This document shows, in pieces, positions 8,465 through 16,463 of a DNA stretch of 58,348 nt. Both the position numbers and the translations under genes were made by a program. The notes under the pieces were generated by a model, which saw only the letters and a program-made list of their open reading frames with translations, had not been told where the DNA came from and searched no databases. Numbering within the stretch: the first letter of the stretch is position 1; every line of letters begins with the position of its first letter. This DNA is from JBBDKV01 sp040879165 (GTDB lineage Bacteria > Patescibacteriota > Microgenomatia > UBA1400 > PJMF01), in NCBI GenBank assembly GCA_040879165.1, contig JBBDKV010000029.1:1-58348 (forward strand), written 5' to 3'.

Positions 8465-8893
8465 CTAATCCTTATTATTCAGTGGAAATGAGCCTCCAGG
8501 ACTGAGTCCTTTAATTTGTTCAATGGATTTTGGGTTTACTGGAATACTAAAACCTTTTTCTGAAGTGGCAGTTTTTGGAGTGGCAGTCGGAGAAACTTGC
8601 TGAGGCTCGGTTGAGTCGGCTTCTGAGCGCGTTTCTGACTGGGATGCAGCAGGATTTACTGAAGTTGAGTTGTTTTCTGGAGGTTTGTTGTTATCATGCA
8701 CGATGATATTGCCACCATGGCGCAGTAAATACAACTTGTTAAGAAGTGTGTCGAATACTGTGTCCCTTTGAGGCTGAATGCCTGCCGATGGTTCTTTTGC
8801 GAATTGTTTGTTGACTAACCATCCAGCTCCTACCAAACCGCCAACTAACAGGGTTCTTCTTCCAAACGTTCTAGCTTTTTCTTTCATTCCCAT
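8465..8893 (-). CDS. Membrane-anchored hypothetical protein
   Basis: A 142-aa protein with a basic start and a hydrophobic segment (RRTLLVGGLVGAGWLV, about residues 12-27) that acts as a signal anchor; the RR pair recalls a Tat signal but the full consensus is not met. The rest is hydrophilic, low in aromatic residues and rich in Ser, Thr, Pro, Asn and Glu, so it is probably a disordered extracytoplasmic tail. On the minus strand TATACT lies 8 nt before the ATG, with TTGACA upstream of it, so the transcript may be leaderless. It is convergent to the tyrS unit. No family recognised. Confidence 0.6.
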   Translation of the reverse strand: MGMKEKARTFGRRTLLVGGLVGAGWLVNKQFAKEPSAGIQPQRDTVFDTLLNKLYLLRHGGNIIVHDNNKPPENNSTSVNPAASQSETRSEADSTEPQQVSPTATPKTATSEKGFSIPVNPKSIEQIKGLSPGGSFPLNNKD

Positions 8894-8960
8894 AGGGAAG
8901 TAGTATACAGTATTGTCAAAACCATCTTGCGAACTCTAGCCACCTCTTGAATTACAACCC

Positions 8961-10955
8961 GTGTCACGCTACAACAAAGCAATGTATTCTTTTTCTTCGC
9001 CGCTGAGTAGAGTCAAAGGAATTGGCGAACAAACCGCTCGCCAGCTCGATCAAGTTGGTATAACCACGGTCAAAGAGCTGTTACTTAGCGTGCCACTTCG
9101 CTATGAAGACCGCTCACACTTTACCACTATCGCAGCTGCTCCAGAGAATGAACTGATTACTTTTCGGGCAAAAGTCTTGACAGTCAACGCGAGTTATCGA
9201 GGGCGGAGAAGTATCACCACGGCTCGAGTCAGTGACGAATCGGGCACGATCCAGTTGATGTGGTTTCAAAGTAGTTTTGTCAAAAATAATCTCAGAATTG
9301 GCTCAGAATATTTGTTCTCAGGAAAAATTAATGAGCGAGGAATAATAGTACATCCTGTTTTTGAGCCAGTGCGGTCAAAATCTCTACACACCAATCGCCT
9401 GGTGCCACTCTACACCTCTACACTGACGCTCAAACAGGGCACGCTGCGCCGAATCTTGATGCACATCTTAGATAATCTCGGTCAAGAGGACGATCCACTT
9501 GTGCAGAAAAATCCTGAAATTTTGCCTCTATCTAGCGCATTAAAAGAGTTGCATTTTCCCAGTGACCTAGAGGCAGTCATAGCTGGCCGGGAGCGGCTGG
9601 CTCTTGAGGAATTGCTCGGTTTACTCAGGCACTCTGACTCAATTAAAAAAGCCTGGAAAAGAGATCACGCCGCTAGCCCCATTACTCAATCAAAACCACA
9701 GATACCAACTTCAATTCCATTTACACTAACCAAGGCACAACAGCGATCAATCAAAGAAATTTGCGACGATCTGAACGACGCAACCCCAATGAATCGCATT
9801 TTGATTGGTGACGTTGGCTCAGGTAAAACAGTGGTAGCGGGGGCTGCCGCACTGCAAGTATTGGCCGCCGGCTTTCACACCTGCCTTGTTGCACCAACTC
9901 AAATGTTAGCAGAACAACACGCCAAGACAATGCAGCTCCTTTTCTCAGAAACTGCAATTGAAGTATTGACCTCTCGACAAAAAAAGCCCCTCAAGCTTAC
10001 ACAACCAACCCTGATCATAGGCACCCACGCCGTCATTAACCAACTAGAACAGATACAGCCTCGCTTAGTCATTTATGACGAGCAGCATCGTTTTGGAGTA
10101 AGCCATCGCTCAAAAATTCAAAAACTGAAGCAACATCCACACACCTTGACTATGACTGCAACACCCATTCCTCGAACATTGCTTTTGACAATTTTCTCTC
10201 ACTTGCAAGTTTCTGTGTTGGATGAGTTACCCAAAGACCGACTACCCACCAAAACTTGGCTACTCAACGAAACAAAGCGAGAGGGAATGTACAATTGGGT
10301 TGCCGAGCAAATTGCAGCTGCAGGATCAGGCAACTTCTTAACGCTGATGGTCTGTCCATTTATTGACCCTTCAGAAAGCGATGCCTTAGTAAACGTCAAG
10401 GCAAGCACACAACTAGAAGCACAGATTCAGGAACGCTTCGCCAAAACTGCCAAGATTGAACTTCTACACGGTAGACTGCCAGCTCGAGAAAAGGACCGAG
10501 TTATTACCAAACTGTTTGATAAAAAAATAGATATTCTTGTTACAACACCAATTGTTGAAGTGGGAATTGATCTGCCACAAGCCTCAGCGATCGTGATTGA
10601 ATCCGCCGAGCGGTATGGACTGGCAAGTTTGCATCAGTTGCGCGGCCGGGTAGGCCGCGCAGGACAACAGGGCTATTGCGCCTTGCTAACCAGTGATGGC
10701 AAAACTTCGAGCGGACGCCTCAAGCAGTTTGCCAAGATACATGACGGGCAAACACTGGCCGAACTTGACCTCAAACATCGTGGGGCAGGGGATTTGTTTG
10801 GCACTGCGCAGCACGGGTTTGACGATTTGCAATTTGCCTCCTGGACCAATATTGAATTGATCAAGCAGGCGCAGGAGCTCTACAAACAATTACCTGCAGA
10901 TTGGCAGCCGTTTTTTGAGCCGCGCATCACTGACTCGCAGGTCGCAGCCAACTAA
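8961..10955 (+). CDS. recG: ATP-dependent DNA helicase RecG
   Basis: The branch-migration helicase that remodels stalled replication forks and Holliday junctions. It has the N-terminal wedge (OB-fold) domain (about residues 60-160: VLTVNASYRGRRSI, VSDESGTIQLMWFQS), then helicase domain 1 with Walker A GDVGSGKT (near residue 281), motif II DEQH in YDEQHRFGV and motif III TMTATPIPRTL, then domain 2 with TTPIVEVGIDLPQAS and the QLRGRVGR motif VI, and the RecG C-terminal region. 664 aa is slightly short for the family. The GTG start at 8961 is used here; the ATG at 8982 is an equally possible start, as neither has a Shine-Dalgarno. Secure identification. Confidence 0.96.
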   Translation: MSRYNKAMYSFSSPLSRVKGIGEQTARQLDQVGITTVKELLLSVPLRYEDRSHFTTIAAAPENELITFRAKVLTVNASYRGRRSITTARVSDESGTIQLMWFQSSFVKNNLRIGSEYLFSGKINERGIIVHPVFEPVRSKSLHTNRLVPLYTSTLTLKQGTLRRILMHILDNLGQEDDPLVQKNPEILPLSSALKELHFPSDLEAVIAGRERLALEELLGLLRHSDSIKKAWKRDHAASPITQSKPQIPTSIPFTLTKAQQRSIKEICDDLNDATPMNRILIGDVGSGKTVVAGAAALQVLAAGFHTCLVAPTQMLAEQHAKTMQLLFSETAIEVLTSRQKKPLKLTQPTLIIGTHAVINQLEQIQPRLVIYDEQHRFGVSHRSKIQKLKQHPHTLTMTATPIPRTLLLTIFSHLQVSVLDELPKDRLPTKTWLLNETKREGMYNWVAEQIAAAGSGNFLTLMVCPFIDPSESDALVNVKASTQLEAQIQERFAKTAKIELLHGRLPAREKDRVITKLFDKKIDILVTTPIVEVGIDLPQASAIVIESAERYGLASLHQLRGRVGRAGQQGYCALLTSDGKTSSGRLKQFAKIHDGQTLAELDLKHRGAGDLFGTAQHGFDDLQFASWTNIELIKQAQELYKQLPADWQPFFEPRITDSQVAAN

Positions 10956-10988
10956 AAACTGCGTTACAAGCCCTCTCTCAGCCGCAGA

Positions 10989-11017
10989 TTGTTTTTTTGG
11001 AGAACTCGGGGTACAAT
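10989..11017 (+). promoter_or_regulatory. Sigma70-type promoter for rpmF-nusB
   Basis: TTGTTT (10989-10994) and TACAAT (11012-11017) are separated by exactly 17 bp. Transcription would start near 11024, giving an untranslated leader of about 70 nt before the rpmF ATG at 11097. Confidence 0.6.
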
Positions 11018-11096
11018 TGCACTTCGCTCGCTACAATTGAAGCTATCCAGCGATCACCAGAGCGATCAAAACAATACACAAACACAGAAAGCACCT

Positions 11097-11423
11097 ATGG
11101 GAGCCTTACCTAAAAATAAAATTACTCGAGCTGAGCGCGGCAAACGCCGAGCAGGTAATACACCTACTATCACTAAAGATTTCCGCATCACTGCAATTCC
11201 CAATCATAAAAAGGGCATCGTTGATAGCATCTTTGCAGCTATTGGTTTGACCAATGCTCAGAAGAAAACAGCCGATACAGCTAAAGATACAACTACTGAA
11301 ACCGTTAAAAAATCACATCAAGCAACCGTTGATAATCCGCTCAATCAACCTGTCGCAAATGTTGCCGCCACTAGTCACCAGCCTATGGGTAAAGCCACAC
11401 GCAAAACCCAGCACAAGGGCTAA
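11097..11423 (+). CDS. rpmF: Ribosomal protein bL32 with a long C-terminal extension
   Basis: The first 25 residues (MGALPKNKITRAERGKRRAG and on) match the basic N-terminal arm of bL32, which binds 23S rRNA near the peptidyl-transferase region of the large subunit. L32 is normally about 60 aa; this protein has 108, with a tail rich in Ala, Thr, Lys and Gln (TADTAKDTTTETVKK). The frame remains open upstream to 10989, but the ATG at 11097 starts exactly at the family's N-terminus and the upstream part contains the promoter. The Cys pairs of zinc-binding L32 are absent. nusB follows after 27 bp. L32 identity is probable; the role of the tail is unknown. Confidence 0.75.
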   Translation: MGALPKNKITRAERGKRRAGNTPTITKDFRITAIPNHKKGIVDSIFAAIGLTNAQKKTADTAKDTTTETVKKSHQATVDNPLNQPVANVAATSHQPMGKATRKTQHKG

Positions 11424-11450
11424 GAAGTTCGCCTCCTAACGAGTACTGCC

Positions 11451-11846
11451 ATGAGTGATCAACAACCCAATACCGACCCCAGACACCAAAAACGGGTTGA
11501 GCAACTCGAGTTACTTTTTGCTGCCACTTTTACTGAAGCAACAGTAGCCACTGCCCACAGCACAACAAGCGAGATTTCGCCAATTCTCCAAGAACTCGAT
11601 CAGCTTGATGCAGCAATCCAAACTGTTGCACCGGAGCGACCATTGCACTCAATTAATAAAATTGACCTTGCAATCTTACGACTAATTGTGTTTGAATCAA
11701 ATCATAAGAAAACGCCTAAACGAGTTCTGATTGATGAAGCAATTGAGTTGGCAAAGACGTACGGCAGTGAGAGTTCATCCAAGTTTGTCAACGGAGCTCT
11801 CGCCAAGCTACTACTGATTGATTCAAAACCTTCATCCACAGATTAA
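11451..11846 (+). CDS. nusB: Transcription antitermination protein NusB
   Basis: A small all-helical RNA-binding protein that joins NusE (S10) on the boxA of rRNA leaders to prevent premature termination. The 131-aa length is typical. The C-terminal half carries the family pattern: INKIDLAILRLIVFE, then KRVLIDEAIELAKTYGSESS and KFVNGALAKL, which matches the usual P-x-x-V-x-I-x-E-A-V-x-L-A-K-x-(F/Y)-G and F-V-N-G-V-L. It lies 27 bp after rpmF on the same strand, so they probably form an operon; pairing of nusB with ribosomal functions makes sense. Good confidence. Confidence 0.9.
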   Translation: MSDQQPNTDPRHQKRVEQLELLFAATFTEATVATAHSTTSEISPILQELDQLDAAIQTVAPERPLHSINKIDLAILRLIVFESNHKKTPKRVLIDEAIELAKTYGSESSSKFVNGALAKLLLIDSKPSSTD

Positions 11847-11899
11847 GTTCATCGTCTTCTTATACTGTTCAATCTCTGCTATTTTGCACATTTCAGTGG

Positions 11900-11952
11900 T
11901 TGACTTTGCGTATTTATTACATACTATAACAACTTATAGTAGTTACTTATAG
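11900..11952 (+). promoter_or_regulatory. Promoter with overlapping palindrome upstream of the ACP-like gene and rnc
   Basis: TTGACT (11900-11905) and TACTAT (11922-11927) have a 16-bp spacer. A perfect palindrome ACTATAA-caac-TTATAGT (11923-11940) overlaps the -10 box, and the 8-mer ACTTATAG occurs twice (11932-11939 and 11945-11952). A regulator dimer binding here would block the polymerase; this is inference. The leader to the ATG at 12049 would be about 115 nt and shows nothing else I recognise. Confidence 0.45.
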
Positions 11953-12048
11953 AAAAGTTAGATCTCTTGCGTAATTGTACTATCCAGGCTTTGAGCAAGC
12001 TAAGATAGCCAGATAAGCACGATTACACAATAGCTCTCAACCAAATGT

Positions 12049-12306
12049 ATGCAATCACAATCCGCTTATTTTGAACAGTTACGTAATCTGCTTGCAGAAC
12101 TCACGGGCAACGAGGCAGGGGACATACACCCCGATTCATTAATGGTTGATGACTTGGGCATTGCCGACGAAGCTGACTTGCCAAGAATTGTTAAACGAAT
12201 TAATGCCCACTTTGATATTCATCTAGCAACTAGTGATGTTGCCAACGAAGCCGAGACAGTAGAAGATTTGCTCATGCTCATCACAGATGAAGCAGAATTG
12301 GGGTAA
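12049..12306 (+). CDS. Acyl carrier protein-like protein lacking the phosphopantetheine serine
   Basis: An 85-aa acidic helical protein. Its layout matches ACP: helix 1 (YFEQLRNLLAELTG), loop, then SLMVDDLG-IADEADLPRIVKRI aligned with the ACP FVEDLGADSLDTVELVMAL, then FDIHLATSDVANEAETVEDLLMLI aligned with [23 protein letters not shown]. In canonical ACP the DSL serine carries 4'-phosphopantetheine; here the segment reads GIADEADL, with no serine. The gene sits 15 bp before rnc, a neighbourhood where acpP is found in many bacteria, so descent from acpP is likely. Without the prosthetic group it cannot carry acyl chains; a structural or partner-binding role is inferred. Confidence 0.65.
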   Translation: MQSQSAYFEQLRNLLAELTGNEAGDIHPDSLMVDDLGIADEADLPRIVKRINAHFDIHLATSDVANEAETVEDLLMLITDEAELG

Positions 12307-12321
12307 TCCTTCAAAGTTTGT

Positions 12322-13002
12322 ATGTTACCCAACTTCAACAACGCACAATTACTCGAAACAGCACTCACGCACCGCAGCGCCCTCAACGAGCGCGCCAGTA
12401 AAGCCACCGAATCTAATGAACGATTAGAATTCTTGGGTGACGCGGTGCTGGAACTACTCGCCACAACTTTTCTCTATGACGCCTTCCCCAAAGAAAGTGA
12501 AGGGGTTTTGACTGCCTATCGTAGCGCTTTGGTTAAAACAACCAGTTTAGCAAGTGTGGCTCAGAAACTTAATCTAGGAGCAAAAATTTTGATGAGCAAA
12601 GGTGAAGAGGCTGGAGGAGGCAGAGAAAACATCAGCTTGCTGGCTGATACCTTTGAAGCAATTCTGGGCGCGCTCTACCTGGATCAGGGATTACAGGCAG
12701 TTGAAACTTTTCTCAAGACGCACTTGTTTGGTGATATCGAGCGAATTTTAGCAGAAAAATTGTACAAAGATCCTAAAAGTGAGCTGCAAGAAATAGTCCA
12801 GGCAGATGGATTGCAAACTCCAGCGTATCAAGTGATAGCTGAAAAAGGCCCAGATCATGATAAAATCTTTACTATCTCAATTACTCTCGATCAAGAAGTA
12901 ATTGCGACAGGCTCAGGCAAAAGTAAGCAGCTAGCTCAGCAAGCCGCAGCCGAGGCCGCCCTGGTGGAATATGCAAAAGGAAAAAAACGCTCCCGCAGCT
13001 AG
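12322..13002 (+). CDS. rnc: Ribonuclease III
   Basis: A double-strand-specific endoribonuclease that processes rRNA precursors and structured mRNAs. The 226-aa protein has the catalytic RIIID with the family signature NERLEFLGDAVLELL (about residues 33-47), holding the metal-binding Glu and Asp, and the second metal site at LLADTFEAILGALYLDQG. The C-terminal dsRBD (about 155-222) shows PKSELQEIVQADGLQTPAY and the end GSGKSKQLAQQAAAEAALV. The start is 15 bp after the ACP-like gene, pointing to co-transcription. Identification is secure. Confidence 0.96.
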   Translation: MLPNFNNAQLLETALTHRSALNERASKATESNERLEFLGDAVLELLATTFLYDAFPKESEGVLTAYRSALVKTTSLASVAQKLNLGAKILMSKGEEAGGGRENISLLADTFEAILGALYLDQGLQAVETFLKTHLFGDIERILAEKLYKDPKSELQEIVQADGLQTPAYQVIAEKGPDHDKIFTISITLDQEVIATGSGKSKQLAQQAAAEAALVEYAKGKKRSRS

Positions 13003-13006
13003 GGGC

Positions 13007-13035
13007 TTGAGGAATTCTAGGCTCTAGAGTATAAT
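13007..13035 (+). promoter_or_regulatory. Sigma70-type promoter for rpsP-khpA
   Basis: TTGAGG (13007-13012) and a perfect TATAAT (13030-13035) are 17 bp apart. The start site would be near 13042, giving a leader of about 20 nt before rpsP without an obvious Shine-Dalgarno. Confidence 0.65.
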
Positions 13036-13061
13036 CCAACGTCTGAAACAAAAAGATACTT

Positions 13062-13469
13062 ATGCTAAAAATTAAACTCGCTCGTTTTGGTAAAAGAAAC
13101 CAACCTCACTACCGTTTTGTAATTACAGAGGCACGGAGTAAGCGTGATGGAAAATACACCGAAAGTATTGGTCAATACGCTCCGACTCAAACACCAAAGA
13201 TTCTCAATATTGATACTAAAGCCTATCAAGAATGGCTCGCCAAGGGTGCTCAACCCACAGAAACAGTAGCTAGTCTTTATAAGCGGTATGAATCTGGAAA
13301 TCCCTTCCCGGAAAAATCAGCTAGACCATCTAAAAAAGCACGCGCCAAAGCCGCTGAGGCAGAAACTGTCGCAGCAGAGCCTGCGCCTGTAACAGAGTCA
13401 GTGAAGGCTGAAGAAGCAGTGAGTCCAGAGGCAGCTGCTGACAAAAGTGCTACTGAAGACAAAAAATAG
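13062..13469 (+). CDS. rpsP: Ribosomal protein bS16 with an acidic/Ala-rich tail
   Basis: A small-subunit protein that binds 16S rRNA early in assembly. Residues 1-80 are typical bS16: MLKIKLARFGKRNQPHYRFV, then SKRDGKYTESIGQYAPTQTP, with the usual basic N-terminus. The core is followed by about 50 extra residues rich in Ala, Glu, Val and Lys (KAEEAVSPEAAADKSATEDK), making 135 aa rather than about 85. Such tails occur in some lineages and probably stay disordered. The gene has its own promoter at 13007-13035 and is followed after 33 bp by khpA, as in the classic rpsP-khpA-rimM-trmD order; rimM and trmD are absent here. Secure. Confidence 0.95.
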   Translation: MLKIKLARFGKRNQPHYRFVITEARSKRDGKYTESIGQYAPTQTPKILNIDTKAYQEWLAKGAQPTETVASLYKRYESGNPFPEKSARPSKKARAKAAEAETVAAEPAPVTESVKAEEAVSPEAAADKSATEDKK

Positions 13470-13502
13470 AGTGGCGCGCGACTATCAAGAAAGACCATTT
13501 TC

Positions 13503-13748
13503 ATGAAAAACTTGCTTGAGTACATTATTATTCACTTAGTCACACATCCAGAAGATGTCGTTATTGAAGAGAAAACAACAGAGCAGGGGAGTGAGTTTTT
13601 AATTCGAGTTCACCAAGAGGATATTGGTCGCATTATCGGTAAAGGCGGCTCAGTTATTCATGCAATTCGTAGCATCGCTAAAATTCGTGCCATTAAAGAA
13701 GGCATCCGCGCGCGGATTACTCTTGACGACGAAACCAGCGACGAATAA
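13503..13748 (+). CDS. khpA: KH-domain RNA-binding protein KhpA
   Basis: An 81-aa protein made of one KH domain. It has the GxxG RNA-binding loop in RIIGKGGSVIHAIRSI (about residues 46-61) after LIRVHQEDIG. KhpA works with KhpB (Jag/EloR) as a small-RNA and mRNA chaperone that affects cell elongation and division in Gram-positive bacteria. The gene follows rpsP as it does in most bacteria. Downstream the operon ends abruptly against the convergent pilus genes; an imperfect hairpin with a T tract at about 13771-13798 could terminate both strands. Confident on family. Confidence 0.93.
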   Translation: MKNLLEYIIIHLVTHPEDVVIEEKTTEQGSEFLIRVHQEDIGRIIGKGGSVIHAIRSIAKIRAIKEGIRARITLDDETSDE

Positions 13749-13856
13749 TTTCATTTTGAATTTTCTTTAGAAAACCGCTAGAAAGCAGTAGGTTTTTGTT
13801 GCCCTGCAGCACAAGAAATCAGTGCGAGAAATTGGTGGTCTTCTTGACTAATAATC

Positions 13857-14657
13857 CTACTCAAATGGATTTAGTTGATCCTGATTTTCGCGCAATTGGA
13901 ATAGATCTTCAAGACCGCCACCTTGAATTTGATTTTGTACGGGCAGTTCCGTCGGCACAAATGAAGCGAGAGCATTCAGGACAGTACGATCTTGATCGGT
14001 AATCACTGGCAAAGGACTTTCGTAGGTGACCGTGATTGGTCGTGTGAAGTAGTAGGTTTCTGTAATCAACTCTGCACTAAATTCCTGATCTTGCGCATCT
14101 AAAGCAGCGCCTGTTTCTGAGGTAATCTGGTTCGAAAGCTGCAATGAAGTAATGGTAGAAAAGGGAGCGACTTCCTCAACTCTACGCAAGAAATCTTGCA
14201 ACTCGTTAAACGTTCCTTGAACTGACAAATTCAATTGCAATGAGTCATAGCCAGTTGATCGCGATGATTGTTGAAGCTGCGTGGAGTCTGTTGCCACTAA
14301 ACCAGGAGAGAGATCGTAGCTGACTACTACTACGTCAGTATCTGCGCTCACCGAGTTTAAGCTAACCAGTAACTCTAGCAAGGGATTGCGTGATGGTAGC
14401 GCCTCTTCAATGATCTCAATTTGGGCATACTCTGGGGTGAAGGGTATGTTGTCAAGCTGGACAACTTTATTCTGATAGCTCTCTAGACGAGGTCGCTCTT
14501 GTTCAATCTGTTGGTATTCCGCCCAAGCCTCACGACCCTGAGGAATCATCACTGCAAAAATGAGCGCAGCAATGCCGATTACAATTCCCATAGCTAAGAG
14601 CAACTGCTGTCTAGTAGCAATGATAATGCGGAGTGATTGTTCTTGTATTTCTGGCAT
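13857..14657 (-). CDS. pilO: PilO-like type IV pilus inner-membrane alignment protein
   Basis: A 266-aa bitopic membrane protein: short cytoplasmic N-terminus, one helix (about residues 18-40: LLLAMGIVIGIAALIFAVMI), a coiled-coil stretch (REAWAEYQQIEQERPRLESY) and a ferredoxin-like periplasmic domain whose central part reads LQLNLSVQGTFNELQDFLRRVEEVAPF, the pattern typical of PilO. PilO pairs with PilN and PilM to link the cytoplasmic motor to the pilus. The acidic, Gln-rich C-terminal tail is lineage-specific. It is last of the pilM-pilN-pilO set on this strand. Assignment rests on topology, order and the domain pattern. Confidence 0.8.
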   Translation of the reverse strand: MPEIQEQSLRIIIATRQQLLLAMGIVIGIAALIFAVMIPQGREAWAEYQQIEQERPRLESYQNKVVQLDNIPFTPEYAQIEIIEEALPSRNPLLELLVSLNSVSADTDVVVVSYDLSPGLVATDSTQLQQSSRSTGYDSLQLNLSVQGTFNELQDFLRRVEEVAPFSTITSLQLSNQITSETGAALDAQDQEFSAELITETYYFTRPITVTYESPLPVITDQDRTVLNALASFVPTELPVQNQIQGGGLEDLFQLRENQDQLNPFE

Positions 14658-14732
14658 ACTGTGTTCGTTCTCTTTAGCTTCTCGATACCTATTTCTCTAT
14701 AACTGCAGATTTGTTACGCTGAGAGGTTGAGC

Positions 14733-15389
14733 TCAAAACTCTTCAGCAGTTTCTTCAAACCCTTCCTCTCCAGCCTCTACTTCAATTGGCTCACCATTCT
14801 CATCAACCGCTCCTTCTCCCTCAAGCCGAGTCAGTGAAGACTGAGCGTCACCAAACATCAGTGTCACCTGCATGCCATACGAACCATCCCCTGAACGACG
14901 CAGCGTATCACGCTGCAAGTCTGGATAGCGGGCATTAACATCCTCACTTTGCATGATACCAAAAACTTGCTCCATTCTAAAAATGCTTGGTGCTTGAATG
15001 GTAAAGGTCAGGACATCATTCTCGGCCTCATATTGAAGTTGAGAAATGATAATATCTGGATCAAATAAGCTGCTGAAGTACTCTAGCGCATCTTGCTTTT
15101 CCTTGCGCTTGCCAAAGAGCTCGGTGACAACATTCAACTTACTGACAAATACGGTGTAGGAACGCTCGATGTCTTCGCGTTCTTGAATCTGGGAGATGGC
15201 GGCTTGCTGCTGATCTTTGATACTTTGATGCCACTGCACCATGCCCAGCCGGGTACCGACCACCACCACCAGCAAGCCGCCAGTAACAAACAATGCCAGC
15301 ATTGCTTGGCGTAGAATCTTGTGATCGCGCTGTTCTTGTTTAGAAAGGGAGCGCTGTCGTTCTTGTACAAAATTGATTGTTCTTGCCAT
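14733..15389 (-). CDS. pilN: PilN-like type IV pilus assembly protein
   Basis: A 218-aa bitopic protein with a cytoplasmic N-terminus (MARTINFVQERQRSLSKQEQ) resembling the PilN INLLP motif region, one membrane helix (about residues 30-50), a coiled coil (IKDQQQAAISQIQEREDIER) and a ferredoxin-like domain with ISQLQYEAENDVLTFTIQ and the usual VFGIMQ-type helix. In characterised systems the N-terminal motif binds PilM. The C-terminus is strongly acidic. It lies 13 bp after pilM and 75 bp before pilO in transcription order, as expected. Good confidence from order and topology. Confidence 0.82.
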   Translation of the reverse strand: MARTINFVQERQRSLSKQEQRDHKILRQAMLALFVTGGLLVVVVGTRLGMVQWHQSIKDQQQAAISQIQEREDIERSYTVFVSKLNVVTELFGKRKEKQDALEYFSSLFDPDIIISQLQYEAENDVLTFTIQAPSIFRMEQVFGIMQSEDVNARYPDLQRDTLRRSGDGSYGMQVTLMFGDAQSSLTRLEGEGAVDENGEPIEVEAGEEGFEETAEEF

Positions 15390-15402
15390 GGTGACTGCAG
15401 TC

Positions 15403-16410
15403 CTATATTTCGCGATTTAAAAGCCCCATACATACCGTCATGCCAGGTTGATTAACATTTTGTGGAATTTCTCCAGAGGCTGCAGCAAACGGGGCAGCAA
15501 CAAGCACCTCAACACCAATTTCACTGGAAATAAACTGCACCAATCCTGGAAGCATGGCTGTGCCTCCCGAAAGAACTATTCGCTGAATTGACGACTGAGG
15601 ATGTTGATTCACAAAAAACTGCATAGCCTTTTTCATCTCTGTCACAAGTAGTCGAGTCGCAGGAAGTAGCGCCTCTTTTACTTTGCCTTCAAACTGCCCA
15701 TCATCTAGGCCATAGGAACGCTTGTACTGCTCGCTTTGTGTGGTATCTAGACTGAGTGTTTGCTCTAATGCTTTCGTCAGTAACTGCCCACCATTCAAAT
15801 GAGAGAGGACAAATCGAAGCTCGCCTTCGTGAATAACTGTCAAATTCATACTCGAGGCACCCATATGGACAACTAGAGTAGTGGGGTCAGCTGGCTCAAA
15901 CTGCAATGATCTGACAATCGACAGCATCTGCGTTTCAATTAACGTAGGCTCAATAGCTAGGGCGTGAAACATCTGGACAAATCGATCAATCACTACTTTG
16001 CGCAAACCAATCAGCAAGACTCGCATTGGCGCCTTTTCATTCTTTCCCGGACGATAGAGCACTTGATACTCCAACGACAATTCCTCTGGCGGAATAGGAA
16101 TGTGCTGTTCAGCCTGCCAATTAATAGCCGAAGCTAGCTCCGCATCAGTGAGTGGGGGAATGGTGATAACCTTGGTGGAAACAACTGTTTCGGGAACTGA
16201 GATACGAACGTCGCTCTTGGGAAGATCATTGTCATTAATGACAGATTGTACTAAATTTGCTAACTTCTCGATTGCCGCATCATCTAGAGGCACCGCAAGT
16301 CCAGTGGTATTAAAAACTTCTGCAGCCCGAGTAATGGCAGGAAATTTGCCAGCAGAACCAGCCAAGGCTTTGATACTATATGTTCCAATGTCAAGTGCTA
16401 GGGCAGGCAT
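15403..16410 (-). CDS. pilM: Type IV pilus assembly ATPase-fold protein PilM
   Basis: A cytoplasmic actin/FtsA-fold protein (335 aa) that binds the N-terminus of PilN and couples the assembly motor to the membrane ring. The fold's phosphate-binding motifs are visible: ALDIGTYSIKAL at the N-terminus, LVVHMGASSMNLTV in the middle and VLSGGTAMLPGL near residue 270. The region PPLTDAELASAINWQAEQHI (about 83-102) is the typical PilM 1C subdomain. pilN follows within 13 bp. The PilX-like gene lies upstream by 53 bp and may be in the same transcript. Secure family assignment. Confidence 0.93.
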   Translation of the reverse strand: MPALALDIGTYSIKALAGSAGKFPAITRAAEVFNTTGLAVPLDDAAIEKLANLVQSVINDNDLPKSDVRISVPETVVSTKVITIPPLTDAELASAINWQAEQHIPIPPEELSLEYQVLYRPGKNEKAPMRVLLIGLRKVVIDRFVQMFHALAIEPTLIETQMLSIVRSLQFEPADPTTLVVHMGASSMNLTVIHEGELRFVLSHLNGGQLLTKALEQTLSLDTTQSEQYKRSYGLDDGQFEGKVKEALLPATRLLVTEMKKAMQFFVNQHPQSSIQRIVLSGGTAMLPGLVQFISSEIGVEVLVAAPFAAASGEIPQNVNQPGMTVCMGLLNREI

Positions 16411-16463
16411 AGACGACCTTTTATATATACGTGCTGCAGTAACTACAAGCAGCTTTATTATAT

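Noticed and set aside
13796..14002. Plus-strand frame at the pilO end
   Set aside because: It lies antisense to pilO, has no start signal and no recognisable product.
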